Source: Kingella sp. (in: b-proteobacteria) (GTDB lineage Bacteria; Pseudomonadota; Gammaproteobacteria; Burkholderiales; Neisseriaceae). Taken from it: a stretch of DNA of 30,357 nt. The notes beneath the pieces were generated by a model. The model was given only the letters and a program-made list of their open reading frames with translations, had not been told where the DNA came from and did no database searches. A program made the translations under genes and the position numbers. Where the stretch lies: the NCBI RefSeq assembly GCF_030527935.1, contig NZ_JAUMZV010000027.1:1-30357 (forward strand), in the 5' to 3' direction. Positions 13,802 to 22,148 of the stretch are shown here, piece by piece (position 1 is the stretch's first letter; the number at the start of each line of letters is the position of its first letter).

Positions 13802-15334
13802 TTATTTACGCGCGGCAGCAACGTCTTCGGGTTTCACTTCGCCGCCTTTGTTGCCAAAGCTGTTCAACACATAAGTGAGCACGTTGGCAACTTTTTCATC
13901 ATCCAAGGCTTGCGCGGGCATCACGCTGTTGAATTTTTTGCCGTTTACGGTGATTTCGCCTGTTAAGCCTTTCACAACCGCATGGATGCCACGTTTGTGG
14001 TCGGCGTTCAAGTAATCAGATCCTGCCAATGGGGGGAATGCGCCCTCCACGCCCAAGCCGCCTGCGCCGTGGCAAGCCGAGCAAGTGGATTGATACACGC
14101 TTTCGCCTGCTTTAATGCGCTCTTCTTTGGATGCGGCTTTGGGTGCGCCAGCGGCAACTTGCGATGCTTCGCTAGCGGTTAAGGGCGCGGTTTGAATCGT
14201 GCCGCCTTCGCCTTGGTAAACCAAATCTTGCGTTTTGCCCGAGAAGATGGATTTGTTTTCCGCCCCATCGGCAACCAATTGACCCAGCGCGCCTTTGTTG
14301 AACGCGCGGAAGATAGAGTGGTCAACCAAAGTGTAGCTACCTGGAACATCCAGTTTCATTTCCACAATCGCCGCGCCGCCTGCGGGCACAAGCGTGGTTT
14401 GCACGTTGTGGTTTTCTACTGTGCCAGCTTCCACTACCACGCGGTTAAAAATTTCGCCAATCACGTGGAACGAAGAAACAAGGTTTGGCCCGCCGTTGCC
14501 CACAAACAAGCGCACATTTTCGCCCACTTTGGCTTTGAGCGCGTTGTCGCCTGCAATTGCGCCAACGTGTCCATTGAAGACAACGTAATCCGCGTCTTCA
14601 TCAATCGCTTTTTTCATGTCAAACGGTTGCAAGCCTTGTTCGCCGTATTCGCCTTTGGTGTAGAAATCGCCTTGCATCACGTAAAACTCTTTATCCACTT
14701 TGGGCAAGCCTTCTTTTGGCTCAACCAAAATCAAGCCATACATACCGTTGGCGATGTGCATCCCCACGGGCGCAGTCGCGCAGTGGTAAACGTATAACCC
14801 CGGTTGCAACGCTTTGAAGCTGAACACGCTGGTATGCCCTGGGGCGGTGAACGAAGCGGCTGCGCCACCACCCGGCCCTGTTGCGGCGTGGAAGTCAATG
14901 TTGTGTGGTACGGTGGAATCGGAGCGGTTGGAGAAATGCACTTCCACTTGGTCGCCCTCGCGCACGCGGATAAATGAACCCGGTACATCGCCGTTGAACG
15001 TCCAATATTTGTAGTCCACGCCGTCTGCCATTTTCATCACTTTTTCTTGCACTTCAATGTTCACTTTCACACGAGCCGCGTGTTTGCGGTCAATGGCGGG
15101 GGGAACTTCGGGCGCTTTGGTTAAAACGGCATCAATCACAGGCAATTCGCTATCGGGCACTTCGGCTTGGGCAGCAGCAGAAGCAGCGGGCGTAGAAGCG
15201 ACATCCGCAGCAGGGGCAGAAGCGGCTGCGGCAGGCGCGCTGGCAGCGGGTTTGTCCTCAGGCGCAGGTTGGGGAGCGCAAGCAGAAAGAGCAAAAGCAG
15301 AAGCGATGAGCATCGCAAGGGTTTGACGTTTCAT
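13802..15334 (-). CDS. aniA: Copper nitrite reductase AniA/NirK with C-terminal cytochrome c domain
   Basis: A 510-residue outer-membrane lipoprotein reducing nitrite to nitric oxide. Lipidated Cys is residue 19 (LSAC), followed by an Ala/Pro/Ser linker to about residue 57. Two cupredoxin domains follow. Type 1 copper ligands appear as H144, C185, H193 and M198; type 2 ligands as H149, H184 and H339; the catalytic Asp/His pair is probably D147 and H290. An added cytochrome c domain spans about 400-500, with CSACH at 418-422 and a likely axial Met in NSVMPA (M472). The meningococcal AniA I know lacks this extension. AAGGA precedes the ATG. The gene is divergent from norB, with two FNR-type boxes between, and its own terminator follows. 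Confidence 0.95.
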   Translation of the reverse strand: MKRQTLAMLIASAFALSACAPQPAPEDKPAASAPAAAASAPAADVASTPAASAAAQAEVPDSELPVIDAVLTKAPEVPPAIDRKHAARVKVNIEVQEKVMKMADGVDYKYWTFNGDVPGSFIRVREGDQVEVHFSNRSDSTVPHNIDFHAATGPGGGAAASFTAPGHTSVFSFKALQPGLYVYHCATAPVGMHIANGMYGLILVEPKEGLPKVDKEFYVMQGDFYTKGEYGEQGLQPFDMKKAIDEDADYVVFNGHVGAIAGDNALKAKVGENVRLFVGNGGPNLVSSFHVIGEIFNRVVVEAGTVENHNVQTTLVPAGGAAIVEMKLDVPGSYTLVDHSIFRAFNKGALGQLVADGAENKSIFSGKTQDLVYQGEGGTIQTAPLTASEASQVAAGAPKAASKEERIKAGESVYQSTCSACHGAGGLGVEGAFPPLAGSDYLNADHKRGIHAVVKGLTGEITVNGKKFNSVMPAQALDDEKVANVLTYVLNSFGNKGGEVKPEDVAAARK

Positions 15335-15437
15335 GGTGTTGTGTCCTTAAACACGGGTTTAAAATTATTTTCAGGCTGCCTTTGGGGCATTGCCTTGTTG
15401 TTGGCAAGCATTATTGGTTAAGGTGGGTTAACGCATC

Positions 15438-15451
15438 TTGACATAAATCAA
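15438..15451. promoter_or_regulatory. FNR-type box, aniA-proximal
   Basis: TTGACATAAATCAA matches the FNR consensus TTGATnnnnATCAA at 9 of 10 positions. On the minus strand an AATAAT element lies about 32 bases downstream from its centre (15410-15415), the spacing expected for a class II FNR site at about -41.5 of the aniA promoter. Oxygen limitation would switch aniA on. Confidence 0.7.
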
Positions 15452-15497
15452 CAAAATCAAAAAAGTTCATATTTGCTGAATTTTCTATTAGAAAAAT

Positions 15498-15511
15498 TTG
15501 CGATAAATCAA
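15498..15511. promoter_or_regulatory. FNR-type box, norB-proximal
   Basis: TTGCGATAAATCAA matches the FNR consensus at 8 of 10 positions and lies exactly 60 bp from the aniA-proximal box. It may serve norB. No convincing -10 hexamer stands out downstream, and nitric-oxide control by NsrR, known for norB in Neisseria, is possible; an imperfect dyad AGTTCA..TGAATT lies between the boxes near 15464-15483. Confidence 0.5.
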
Positions 15512-15707
15512 AAAAAGTAAGCGATTGGATAGCAGAATGTGGTTTTTCAACACGCGCGGTTATAGATAAGAAATACTCTCAATTAGGCTTGGTTAGGGCA
15601 GCCTGAAAAAATCGCTATTTATTTTGGCAATATTCGTGTTACAATTTTTAACATTCAATAATAATGAATTTTTAACCACGTCCAATTTTATTTTTAAGGA
15701 GCACAAA

Positions 15708-17954
15708 ATGGGACAATACAAAAAGTTATGGTACATGCTCATTGGCGTGTTAGCCGTAACATTCACGCTGCTGGGGTATCTTGGCGTTGAAGTTTATCGC
15801 CAATCGCCCCCGTTTCCTGAAAAATTCGTTTCGGCGGACGGCAAAGTTTTGCTGACCAAAGACGATATTTTCAAAGGTCAATCTGCATGGCAAAGCACCG
15901 GCGGCATGGAGCTGGGCTCGGTGTTGGGACACGGCGCATACCAAGCCCCTGACTGGACTGCCGATTGGCTACACCGCGAATTGGAAGCATGGTTGGATTT
16001 AACCGCGCAGGCTGATTTTGGCAAAAAATACGCCGAGTTGGATAAAGTGCAACAAGAAACCGTGCGCGCGAAAATGATTCAAGAATACCGCTTCAACAGC
16101 GGCGTGCAAGAAGATGGCAGTGTGAAACTGTCGGATACGCGCATCAAAGCGATTGAAAGCATCGCGCCTTACTACATCGGCTTGTATGGCGATGACCCAT
16201 CGTTGGATAAATCGCGCGAACATTTTGCGATGCGCACCAACACCTTGCCCGATGCCGAAGCGCGTCAAAAATTAACCAATTTCTTCTTCTGGACGGCGTG
16301 GACGGCTTCCACCAACCGCCCAAACACCGAAGCGACTTACACCAACAACTGGCCACACGAGCCGCTGATTAACAACGTGCCAACGACTGAAAACTATATG
16401 TGGTCGTTTGCATCGTTTGTGTTCTTGTTGGTGGGGATTGGCTTTTTGGTGTGGGGTTATCATTTCTTGCGTTCGCACGACGATACGCCCAAAGCACCCG
16501 ATGCCGACCCATTAGCCAAAATCACGCTGACCCCATCGCAAAAAGCGTTGTGGAAATATGCTGCGCTGACGGTGGTTCTGTTTATCGTGCAAATTTTGCT
16601 CGGTGGCTTGGTGGCGCACTACACGGTGGAAGGTCAAACGTTCTATGGCATTGAATTGTCTAAACTTTTGCCTTACTCGCTGGCGCGTACTTGGCACTTG
16701 CAATCTGCGCTATTTTGGATTGCGACTGGCTTTTTGACTGCGGGCTTGTTTGTTGCGCCGATTATTAACGGTGGCAAAGACCCGAAATTTCAAGCTCTGG
16801 GCGTGAACTTGCTCTACGTTGCTTTGTTTATTGTGGTGGCGGGTTCTTATGCGGGCAACTTTGTGTCGCTGGTGTTGAACAAAATGTCTGGCTCAACCAA
16901 TTTCTGGTTTGGGCATCAAGGCTTTGAGTATTTGGATTTGGGCCGCTTTTGGCAATTGTTGCTGACGGTTGGCTTCTTGCTGTGGCTGTTCTTGATGCTG
17001 CGCTGCACCATGTCGGCATTTAAACAAGGCGGCGACAAAAACTTGCTGGCGATTTTCGTGGCTTCTATCGTGGGCGTGGGCGCGTTCTATGCCCCCGGTT
17101 TGTTCTACGGTGAACACAGCCCTGTGCCTGTGATGGAATACTGGCGTTGGTGGGTGGTGCACTTGTGGGTGGAAGGCTTCTTTGAAGTGTTTGCCACTGC
17201 TGCGCTGTCTTTCATTTTTTACAGCTTGGGCTTGGTGAGCTACCGCTCGGCAACTGCTGCGTCTTTGGTGGCGGGCAGCTTGTTCTTGGTGGGCGGCGTT
17301 CCAGGTACATTCCACCACTTGTATTTTACGGGCACAACCACGCCTGTTTTGGCAACGGGTGCTTCGTTCTCTGCTTTGGAAGTGGTGCCTTTGGTGCTTC
17401 TGGGGCATGAAGCGTATGAGCATTGGTCTCATCAACACGCTGCGCCTTGGATGCAACGTTTGCGCTGGCCTTTGATGTGCTTCACCGCCGTTGCGTTCTG
17501 GAATATGCTGGGCGCGGGCGTGTTTGGCTTCTTGATTAACCCGCCGATTACTTTGTTCTACTTGCAAGGTTTGAACACCACAGCGGTGCACGCACACGGC
17601 GCGTTGTTCGGCGTGTATGGCTTCTTGGCTTTGGGCTTTGTGTTGCTGGTGGGCTGTTATATCAAGCCAAACTACACCTACAACGCCAAATACATGACCA
17701 TTGGCTTCTGGCTGCTCAACGGCGGCTTGGCATTGATGATTGTGTCTAGCTTGTTGCCGATTGGCGTGATTCAAGCGTACGCATCGATTAGCCACGGCTT
17801 GTGGTATGCGCGTAGCGAAGCGTTTATGCAGCAGGATTATTTGGTGCTGTTCCGCTGGATTCGCACGATTGCGGACTTTACCTTTATCGGCGGCGCGTGC
17901 TTGTTTGCATGGCAAGTGATTAAGATGTCCATCAGCCGTGATAAAGCGGCGTAA
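15708..17954 (+). CDS. norB: Quinol-dependent nitric oxide reductase (qNOR)
   Basis: A 748-residue inner-membrane enzyme reducing nitric oxide to nitrous oxide with electrons from quinol. The N-terminal extension fused to the catalytic NorB core marks the quinol type: a first helix (about 8-28), a large periplasmic domain with KGQSAWQSTGGMELGSVLGHGAY, then about a dozen helices with the haem/FeB histidine regions RTWHLQSALFWIATG, WRWWVVHLWVEGFFEV, GTFHHLYFTG and the C-terminal HAHGALFGVYGF. The ATG at 15708 was chosen over 15624 because of AAGGA at 15696-15700 and agreement with Neisseria NorB. Length is normal. It removes the toxic product of divergent AniA; together they form a truncated denitrification chain. 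Confidence 0.96.
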   Translation: MGQYKKLWYMLIGVLAVTFTLLGYLGVEVYRQSPPFPEKFVSADGKVLLTKDDIFKGQSAWQSTGGMELGSVLGHGAYQAPDWTADWLHRELEAWLDLTAQADFGKKYAELDKVQQETVRAKMIQEYRFNSGVQEDGSVKLSDTRIKAIESIAPYYIGLYGDDPSLDKSREHFAMRTNTLPDAEARQKLTNFFFWTAWTASTNRPNTEATYTNNWPHEPLINNVPTTENYMWSFASFVFLLVGIGFLVWGYHFLRSHDDTPKAPDADPLAKITLTPSQKALWKYAALTVVLFIVQILLGGLVAHYTVEGQTFYGIELSKLLPYSLARTWHLQSALFWIATGFLTAGLFVAPIINGGKDPKFQALGVNLLYVALFIVVAGSYAGNFVSLVLNKMSGSTNFWFGHQGFEYLDLGRFWQLLLTVGFLLWLFLMLRCTMSAFKQGGDKNLLAIFVASIVGVGAFYAPGLFYGEHSPVPVMEYWRWWVVHLWVEGFFEVFATAALSFIFYSLGLVSYRSATAASLVAGSLFLVGGVPGTFHHLYFTGTTTPVLATGASFSALEVVPLVLLGHEAYEHWSHQHAAPWMQRLRWPLMCFTAVAFWNMLGAGVFGFLINPPITLFYLQGLNTTAVHAHGALFGVYGFLALGFVLLVGCYIKPNYTYNAKYMTIGFWLLNGGLALMIVSSLLPIGVIQAYASISHGLWYARSEAFMQQDYLVLFRWIRTIADFTFIGGACLFAWQVIKMSISRDKAA

Positions 17955-17970
17955 ACGGGCGATATAAATA

Positions 17971-18016
17971 GGCAGCCTGAAAATGCGGTGAGATGCGTTT
18001 TCAGGCTGCTTTTTTG
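17971..18016 (+). terminator. DUS-based terminator of norB
   Basis: GGCAGCCTGAAAA (from 17971) pairs with TTTTCAGGCTGC, followed by six T. A loop of 14 bases separates the arms. The position just past the norB stop and the T run make termination likely. Confidence 0.8.
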
Positions 18017-18142
18017 TGTGGATGAGATTGATGTGTGGTTTAGCGCGATACAAAGGCAGCCTGAAAACACGTTTTGAAATGTTGTTTTAGTTTCGCTGAA
18101 ATTCCGCTACGCTACGCAGGCTGCCGTTCGTGGGCAAAGGTT

Positions 18143-18997
18143 TCAGGCTGCCTGAAACCGCCCCAGCGTTACGCGGTCTAGCCCTGCCAAATCTTGCTGC
18201 GTTTCAATTTGCGTGTAGCCGCGCTGCGCCAAAATATCGCGCACGGCTTGCCCTTGGTCGTAGCCGTGTTCCAGCAGCAGCCAGCCGTTGTCGCGCAGAT
18301 AATCGGGAGCGTGTTGGGCAATGTGGCGGATGTGCGCCAAGCCGTCGGCAAAATCGGTGAGCGCGTGCGGTGGCTCGTAGCGCAAATCGCCTTGGTGCAG
18401 GTGTTCATCGTTCACGTCAATATAGGGCGGATTGCTGGCGATGACATCGGCGATGTGTTGCGGCAGCCTGAAAAGCCGTTTGCGCGGATGGATGCGGTCA
18501 ATCGCATCGGCGGCGAACCACGAGCCTTGTGCGAAGGTGATTGCTGCGCCCAGTATTTTGGCGTTTTGGCGGGCGACTTTGAGCACGGTGGGGCTGTTGT
18601 CGCTGGCGTACACGGTGGCATCGGGGCGTTCCAGTTTTGCGCTGATGGCGATGATGCCGCTGCCTGTGCCCAAGTCCCACAGCGTGCCGCTTGCGGGCAG
18701 CCGTTGCAAGGCGGCTTCCAGCAGGTGTTCGGTTTCGGGGCGCGGAATCAGCACGGCGGGGGAGACGGTAAAGCTGCGCCCGTAAAATTCGCGCGTGCCG
18801 AGTATGTAGGCGATGGGTTCGCCTGCGCTGCGCCGTGCAATCAGGTGTTGCAGCCGTGCGGCTTGGGGTTCGGGCAGCGGTTCGCGGTCGCGCGTGATGA
18901 GCTGGGCGGCGGTGTAGCCTGTGGCGTGTTGCAGCAGCAGGCGGGTTTCGTTGCGGGGCAGGGGGCTGGTTTGCAGGATTTGGGCGATGGTGGGCAT
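18143..18997 (-). CDS. prmC: Release factor glutamine methyltransferase PrmC
   Basis: A 284-residue SAM-dependent enzyme that methylates the GGQ glutamine of peptide chain release factors. It shows the N-terminal helical domain (1-75), FYGRSFTVSPAVLIPRPETE, the SAM-binding motif LWDLGTGSGIIAIS and the catalytic SNPPYID. An in-frame DUS variant (18470s) adds RLFRLPQ just before the NPPY strand, and the gene ends in another DUS (18142-18153) that encodes the terminal RFQAA. In Neisseriaceae it often follows prfA, which is not adjacent here. Its start at 18997 is supported by the family pattern. A run of seven G lies upstream (19037-19043). Confidence 0.93.
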   Translation of the reverse strand: MPTIAQILQTSPLPRNETRLLLQHATGYTAAQLITRDREPLPEPQAARLQHLIARRSAGEPIAYILGTREFYGRSFTVSPAVLIPRPETEHLLEAALQRLPASGTLWDLGTGSGIIAISAKLERPDATVYASDNSPTVLKVARQNAKILGAAITFAQGSWFAADAIDRIHPRKRLFRLPQHIADVIASNPPYIDVNDEHLHQGDLRYEPPHALTDFADGLAHIRHIAQHAPDYLRDNGWLLLEHGYDQGQAVRDILAQRGYTQIETQQDLAGLDRVTLGRFQAA

Positions 18998-19132
18998 GGT
19001 GGGGTGGGGGTATGGCAGATAAGGCAGCCTGAAAATGGGGGGGCGGTTGGATGGGCACGCGAGTTGCCTAATTTTCAGGCTGCCTTTTGGATAACGCAGT
19101 TAAGGCATAAACAAGAGTGTTCGCACAAACTA

Positions 19133-19170
19133 AGGCAGCCTGAAACCCTATTTCCCGTTTCAGGCTGCCT
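19133..19170. terminator. Inverted DUS hairpin downstream of ubiE
   Basis: Exact DUS copies at 19133-19144 and 19159-19170 form a stem of about 13 bp around a 12-base loop, 12 bases past the ubiE stop. A second facing pair (19022-19033 and 19074-19085) lies nearer prmC. The 185-bp gap holds nothing else. Confidence 0.7.
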
Positions 19171-19182
19171 GATGTGTTGCCA

Positions 19183-19920
19183 TCAATACTTCACGCCCTT
19201 ATGCAACGCCACAATCCCCGCGCTCAAATTATGATAATCCACGCGGTCAAAGCCTGCGTCCAGCATCATTTGTTTCAGCGTTTCTTGGTCGGGGTGCATG
19301 CGGATGCTTTCGGCAAGGTATTGATAACTCTCGGCATCTTTGGCGATGTATTTGCCCATCAGCGGCAAAAATTTGAACGAATAAAAATCGTAAGCAGGTT
19401 TCAGCGGTTCATACACTTTGGAAAATTCCAGCACCAACAGCGTGCCGCTGGGCTTTAACACGCGATACATTTCGGCAAGGGCAACGTCTTTATGCGTCAT
19501 GTTGCGCAAGCCAAACGACACGGAAACCAAGTCAAAATAATTATCGGGAAACGGCAGTTTTTCGGCATCGCACACGGCAACGGGCAAAATCATGCCTTCG
19601 TTGAGCAGGCGGTCGCGCCCCACAGTGAGCATGGATGAATTGATGTCGGTGAGCCACACTTCGCCGTCTTTGCCCACGCGCTTTGCCCAGCCGCGCGACA
19701 AATCGCCCGTGCCGCCTGCGATGTCCAACACTTTACCGCCTTGGGGCACGCGCGCGGTGTTAATCGTAAAGTGCTTCCACACGCGGTGCAGCCCGCCCGA
19801 CATCACGTCATTCATAATGTCGTAATTCTTGGCAACAGAGTGGAACACTTGGGCAACTTTGCCCGCTTTTTCGCTTTCGTTTACGGTTTGATAGCCGAAA
19901 TGGGTTTTTTGGTCGGTCAT
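19183..19920 (-). CDS. ubiE: Ubiquinone/menaquinone biosynthesis C-methyltransferase UbiE
   Basis: A 245-residue SAM-dependent methyltransferase acting on the benzoquinol or naphthoquinol ring in ubiquinone or menaquinone synthesis. Family motifs visible: KAGKVAQVFHSVAKNYDIMN near the start, HRVWKHF, the SAM motif VLDIAGGTGDLS, and SFGLRNMTHKDVAL with FSKVYEPLKPAYDFYSFKFL, a UbiE signature. The ATG at 19920 was chosen because the in-frame extension upstream reads through two DUS repeats (SGCIYS, SGCLLS) and is not conserved. It is the last gene of a leftward series starting with the DUF971 gene, and would supply quinols to, among others, the neighbouring qNOR. Confidence 0.95.
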   Translation of the reverse strand: MTDQKTHFGYQTVNESEKAGKVAQVFHSVAKNYDIMNDVMSGGLHRVWKHFTINTARVPQGGKVLDIAGGTGDLSRGWAKRVGKDGEVWLTDINSSMLTVGRDRLLNEGMILPVAVCDAEKLPFPDNYFDLVSVSFGLRNMTHKDVALAEMYRVLKPSGTLLVLEFSKVYEPLKPAYDFYSFKFLPLMGKYIAKDAESYQYLAESIRMHPDQETLKQMMLDAGFDRVDYHNLSAGIVALHKGVKY

Positions 19921-20046
19921 GTTGGGGGCTTTCTGGGGAACGAGAATAAGGCGAGATAAAAGGCAGCCTGAAACGGCGTTTGGGCTATAAATGCAGCCTG
20001 AAAACGGATTATCAACGTTAAACACATTTCAGGCTGCCTATTCAAA

Positions 20047-20700
20047 TTAACGGCGACGGCGGCGACCATGCCCGCGATGTCTGCTACCCGAATGTTTGCC
20101 CGCTGTGGCAACGGGTGCGCTGGCATCGGATGCAGCAACGGCAGATGCGCTGGCGGCATTATCTGGGCTGCTGGCGGCAGCAGGTTGCGATGCAGCGGCG
20201 GGCGTGGCGGCGTGGGCTTTGGTTTGGGCTGTTTTAGCAGCGGGTTGCGATGCCGCAGGCGCAGAAGCGGGGCTGGAAGCGGGCGCAGACGCAATGGCTG
20301 ACGAAGCCGCGCTCACGCCAAAGAATTTTTGCGAACAGCTATCCGATACGCTGGCAACGGTTTTTTGCAGTTTTTCGGGCATATTTTCGGGTTTATCAAT
20401 GGCGAGTGCGCTGTCCCATTGGGCTTTGTCGCCGTAGGCTTTCTCGCCTTCGTCATACACGCAGCCGCAGTATTGCATGGTGGCATCATCGGCGGGGGCT
20501 TGCTGCGATGCCGTGCTCAAACACGCGCTGATAAAGGCTTCGCGCACGTTGATGGCTTTGGGCGTAGAAGCGGCGGGCGCGGATGCTTGGCTGGCGGCGG
20601 CAGGCTCGGAAGCGGGGTGCAATGCTTCGGAAATTTTGTCGCAGGCGCACAGCACGGTGGTGCAGGCGAGTAGGGCGGTTAGGCGGGTAAAGTTCTTCAT
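20047..20700 (-). CDS. Predicted lipoprotein with Arg-rich C-terminal tail
   Basis: A 217-residue predicted lipoprotein of unknown function. The lipobox is LCAC with Cys at residue 20. A small central domain (about 50-128) contains four cysteines (SACLS, YCGCVYDEG, DSCSQKF), likely forming disulfides. The second half is Ala/Ser/Pro low-complexity sequence, and the protein ends in the strongly basic SRHRGHGRRRRR. The start codon overlaps the stop of the rhomboid gene by one base (TGATG), so translation is probably coupled. The central region resembles small cysteine-containing lipoproteins seen in Neisseriaceae, but I cannot name a family. Confidence 0.8.
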   Translation of the reverse strand: MKNFTRLTALLACTTVLCACDKISEALHPASEPAAASQASAPAASTPKAINVREAFISACLSTASQQAPADDATMQYCGCVYDEGEKAYGDKAQWDSALAIDKPENMPEKLQKTVASVSDSCSQKFFGVSAASSAIASAPASSPASAPAASQPAAKTAQTKAHAATPAAASQPAAASSPDNAASASAVAASDASAPVATAGKHSGSRHRGHGRRRRR

Positions 20701-21365
20701 CAGCGGGCTTTCTTGTTAATCAGTAATTCGTACGCCAAATACAGCAGCGGCAGGCTCATGATGGCGATGTAAACAATGTTGTGCACAAAAATGGGCAACG
20801 AGAGCGTGGCAACCAATGCCATGCCCAATGCTGCGCCGCCCAGATGCGCGGCGTGTCCGATGTTGTCCCACGGGCGGGGTTTGAGCAGCATCACAACCGA
20901 ATAGGCGAAGTATAAAGTGGCGAAAATCCATGCTGGCATGGTTAGCAGACCATAGAGTGCGATGTTGCTGAGTGGCGCAAGCGAAATAGCGGCAAACAAC
21001 ACGCCCGACACACCGCCCGATGCGCCAATGGCGGCATAGCTGGGGCGGTTTTTATACAGCCACAGCGAAAAGGCGTTGCCTGCGGTGATGGAGCCAAGAT
21101 AAAGCCAAACAAACACAAACACGCCGTAGTAATACATGATGGGGCTGGCGAAAAAATACAGCGTCAGCATATTAAAAAACAAATGCCCCCAATCGGCGTG
21201 CAAAAAGCCTGATGAGATAAGGCGGTAGTATTGTTTGTTGTAGCGCACTTGCCCAACTTGAAATTGGTAGCGGTCAAAAATGGCGCGGTTGGTGAAGCCG
21301 ATGTAGCTAAACAGGCAAGTGCCGATAATCAGCAGGGCAGGGATTAGGGTGTATAGGTTTTTCAT
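20700..21365 (-). CDS. Rhomboid family intramembrane serine protease
   Basis: A 221-residue polytopic protein with about six membrane helices. Rhomboid features: HLFFN (H61, N65), the catalytic serine in GASG (S116) and the partner histidine in HLGGAALG (H174). These cut transmembrane segments of substrates within the inner membrane. All catalytic residues are present, so it should be active. The N-terminal region carries a first helix (about 5-25) and the L1-loop-like YNKQYYRLISSGFLHADWGH typical of the family. The stop overlaps the start of a lipoprotein gene by one base; the DUF971 gene is upstream on the same strand. The substrate is unknown; the coupled lipoprotein may be a partner. Confidence 0.88.
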   Translation of the reverse strand: MKNLYTLIPALLIIGTCLFSYIGFTNRAIFDRYQFQVGQVRYNKQYYRLISSGFLHADWGHLFFNMLTLYFFASPIMYYYGVFVFVWLYLGSITAGNAFSLWLYKNRPSYAAIGASGGVSGVLFAAISLAPLSNIALYGLLTMPAWIFATLYFAYSVVMLLKPRPWDNIGHAAHLGGAALGMALVATLSLPIFVHNIVYIAIMSLPLLYLAYELLINKKAR

Positions 21366-21440
21366 GTGTGCGGTGGGTGGGCAAAGGGCAGCCTGAAAAT
21401 GGATAAAGGGATAAAGCGCGTTGGGGCGGCGCGATGTGGT

Positions 21441-21860
21441 TTAATGATGCGAACAGCCGCCGCAGCCATGCGCTTTGGTTTTGGCGGGCGCAGATAAGTC
21501 CTTAGTTAAATCAGGCTCGCGCGATGCGCCTTCCATCGCCAGCAGGGCAAGATATTGCTGCCACAATTCGGCTTGATGACTGCCCAGATTGTAAAGATAC
21601 GCCCAGTCGTATAAACCGCTGTCGTGCCCATCGGAAAAAGTGATTTTGAGCGCGTAGTTGCCCACGGCTTCTAGGTCGGTAATCAACACGCCGCGTTTGC
21701 CTGTTTGCAGCGTTTCTTGTCCAATGCCATGCCCGCGTACTTCCGCGCTGGGCGAATACACGCGCAAAAATTCGGCAGGCAGCGCGTGTTCTTGGCTGGG
21801 GTAAACAAGGGTGAGTGTGTCGTGTGTTTTATTGATGCGGATTTCTTGTGGCACTTGCAT
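21441..21860 (-). CDS. DUF971 (gamma-butyrobetaine hydroxylase-like N-terminal domain) protein
   Basis: A 139-residue protein whose residues about 5-100 form the DUF971 domain: IRINKTHDTLTLVY, PAEFLRVYSPSAEVRGHG, AVGNYALKITFSDGHDSGLYDW and YLYNLG. The domain binds zinc or iron-sulfur in some relatives, but its role in bacteria is not settled; the gene is often near ubiE. The C-terminus is KAHGCGGCSHH, a compact Cys/His motif that could bind metal. It begins a leftward group with the rhomboid, lipoprotein and ubiE genes. Start chosen at the only sensible ATG, although the ribosome site is weak. Confidence 0.88.
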   Translation of the reverse strand: MQVPQEIRINKTHDTLTLVYPSQEHALPAEFLRVYSPSAEVRGHGIGQETLQTGKRGVLITDLEAVGNYALKITFSDGHDSGLYDWAYLYNLGSHQAELWQQYLALLAMEGASREPDLTKDLSAPAKTKAHGCGGCSHH

Positions 21861-21913
21861 GGCGCGTTCCGTTTTAATGTGGTGTTAAGGAAACGAATTT
21901 TAACAGAAACTTT

Positions 21914-21952
21914 TTCAGGCTGCCTAATCGCCAAACGATAAGGCAGCCTGAA
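21914..21952. terminator. Inverted DUS pair between divergent DUF971 and adh genes
   Basis: DUS copies at 21914-21925 and 21941-21952 are inverted around a 15-base loop that starts AATCG and ends CGATA; the stem can extend beyond the DUS. It lies upstream of both genes, so it is more likely an uptake/hairpin site than a terminator. Confidence 0.6.
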
Positions 21953-22038
21953 AACGCGTAACCAAGCCACAAGCAAAACTGGTTATACTATAACATATAC
22001 ATCTATTTGATTACAAAGGACTTTTTACATTACATTTC

Positions 22039-22068
22039 TTGACACGCCTTAACCCAAAAGCGCATACT
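22039..22068 (+). promoter_or_regulatory. Candidate promoter of the alcohol dehydrogenase gene
   Basis: A consensus TTGACA at 22039-22044 is followed after 18 bases by CATACT at 22063-22068. Transcription would begin near 22075, giving a leader of about 74 bases before the ATG at 22149. Confidence 0.6.
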
Positions 22069-22148
22069 GATGCCGCAGTTCACGTTGGCGTGCAGTTTGC
22101 GTCATTTTCAAAACCATCGTTAAACCCTTTCCAAAACGGAGAAAAATC

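Noticed and set aside
15464..15483. NsrR operator between the FNR boxes
   Set aside because: The dyad AGTTCA..TGAATT is imperfect and does not match the NsrR consensus I remember well enough to list as a feature.
16893..18053. 386-codon reading frame opposite norB
   Set aside because: It is antisense to the well-supported norB gene, its composition (Gln/His/Arg-rich) is typical of a shadow frame, and it starts inside DUS repeats.
18194..19234. 346-codon reading frame opposite prmC
   Set aside because: Antisense to prmC, with several DUS-derived stretches and no recognisable domain.
21961..22020. TATACT/TATAAC as a second adhP promoter
   Set aside because: No acceptable -35 hexamer at 16-18 bases; the TTGACA-CATACT pair downstream is better.
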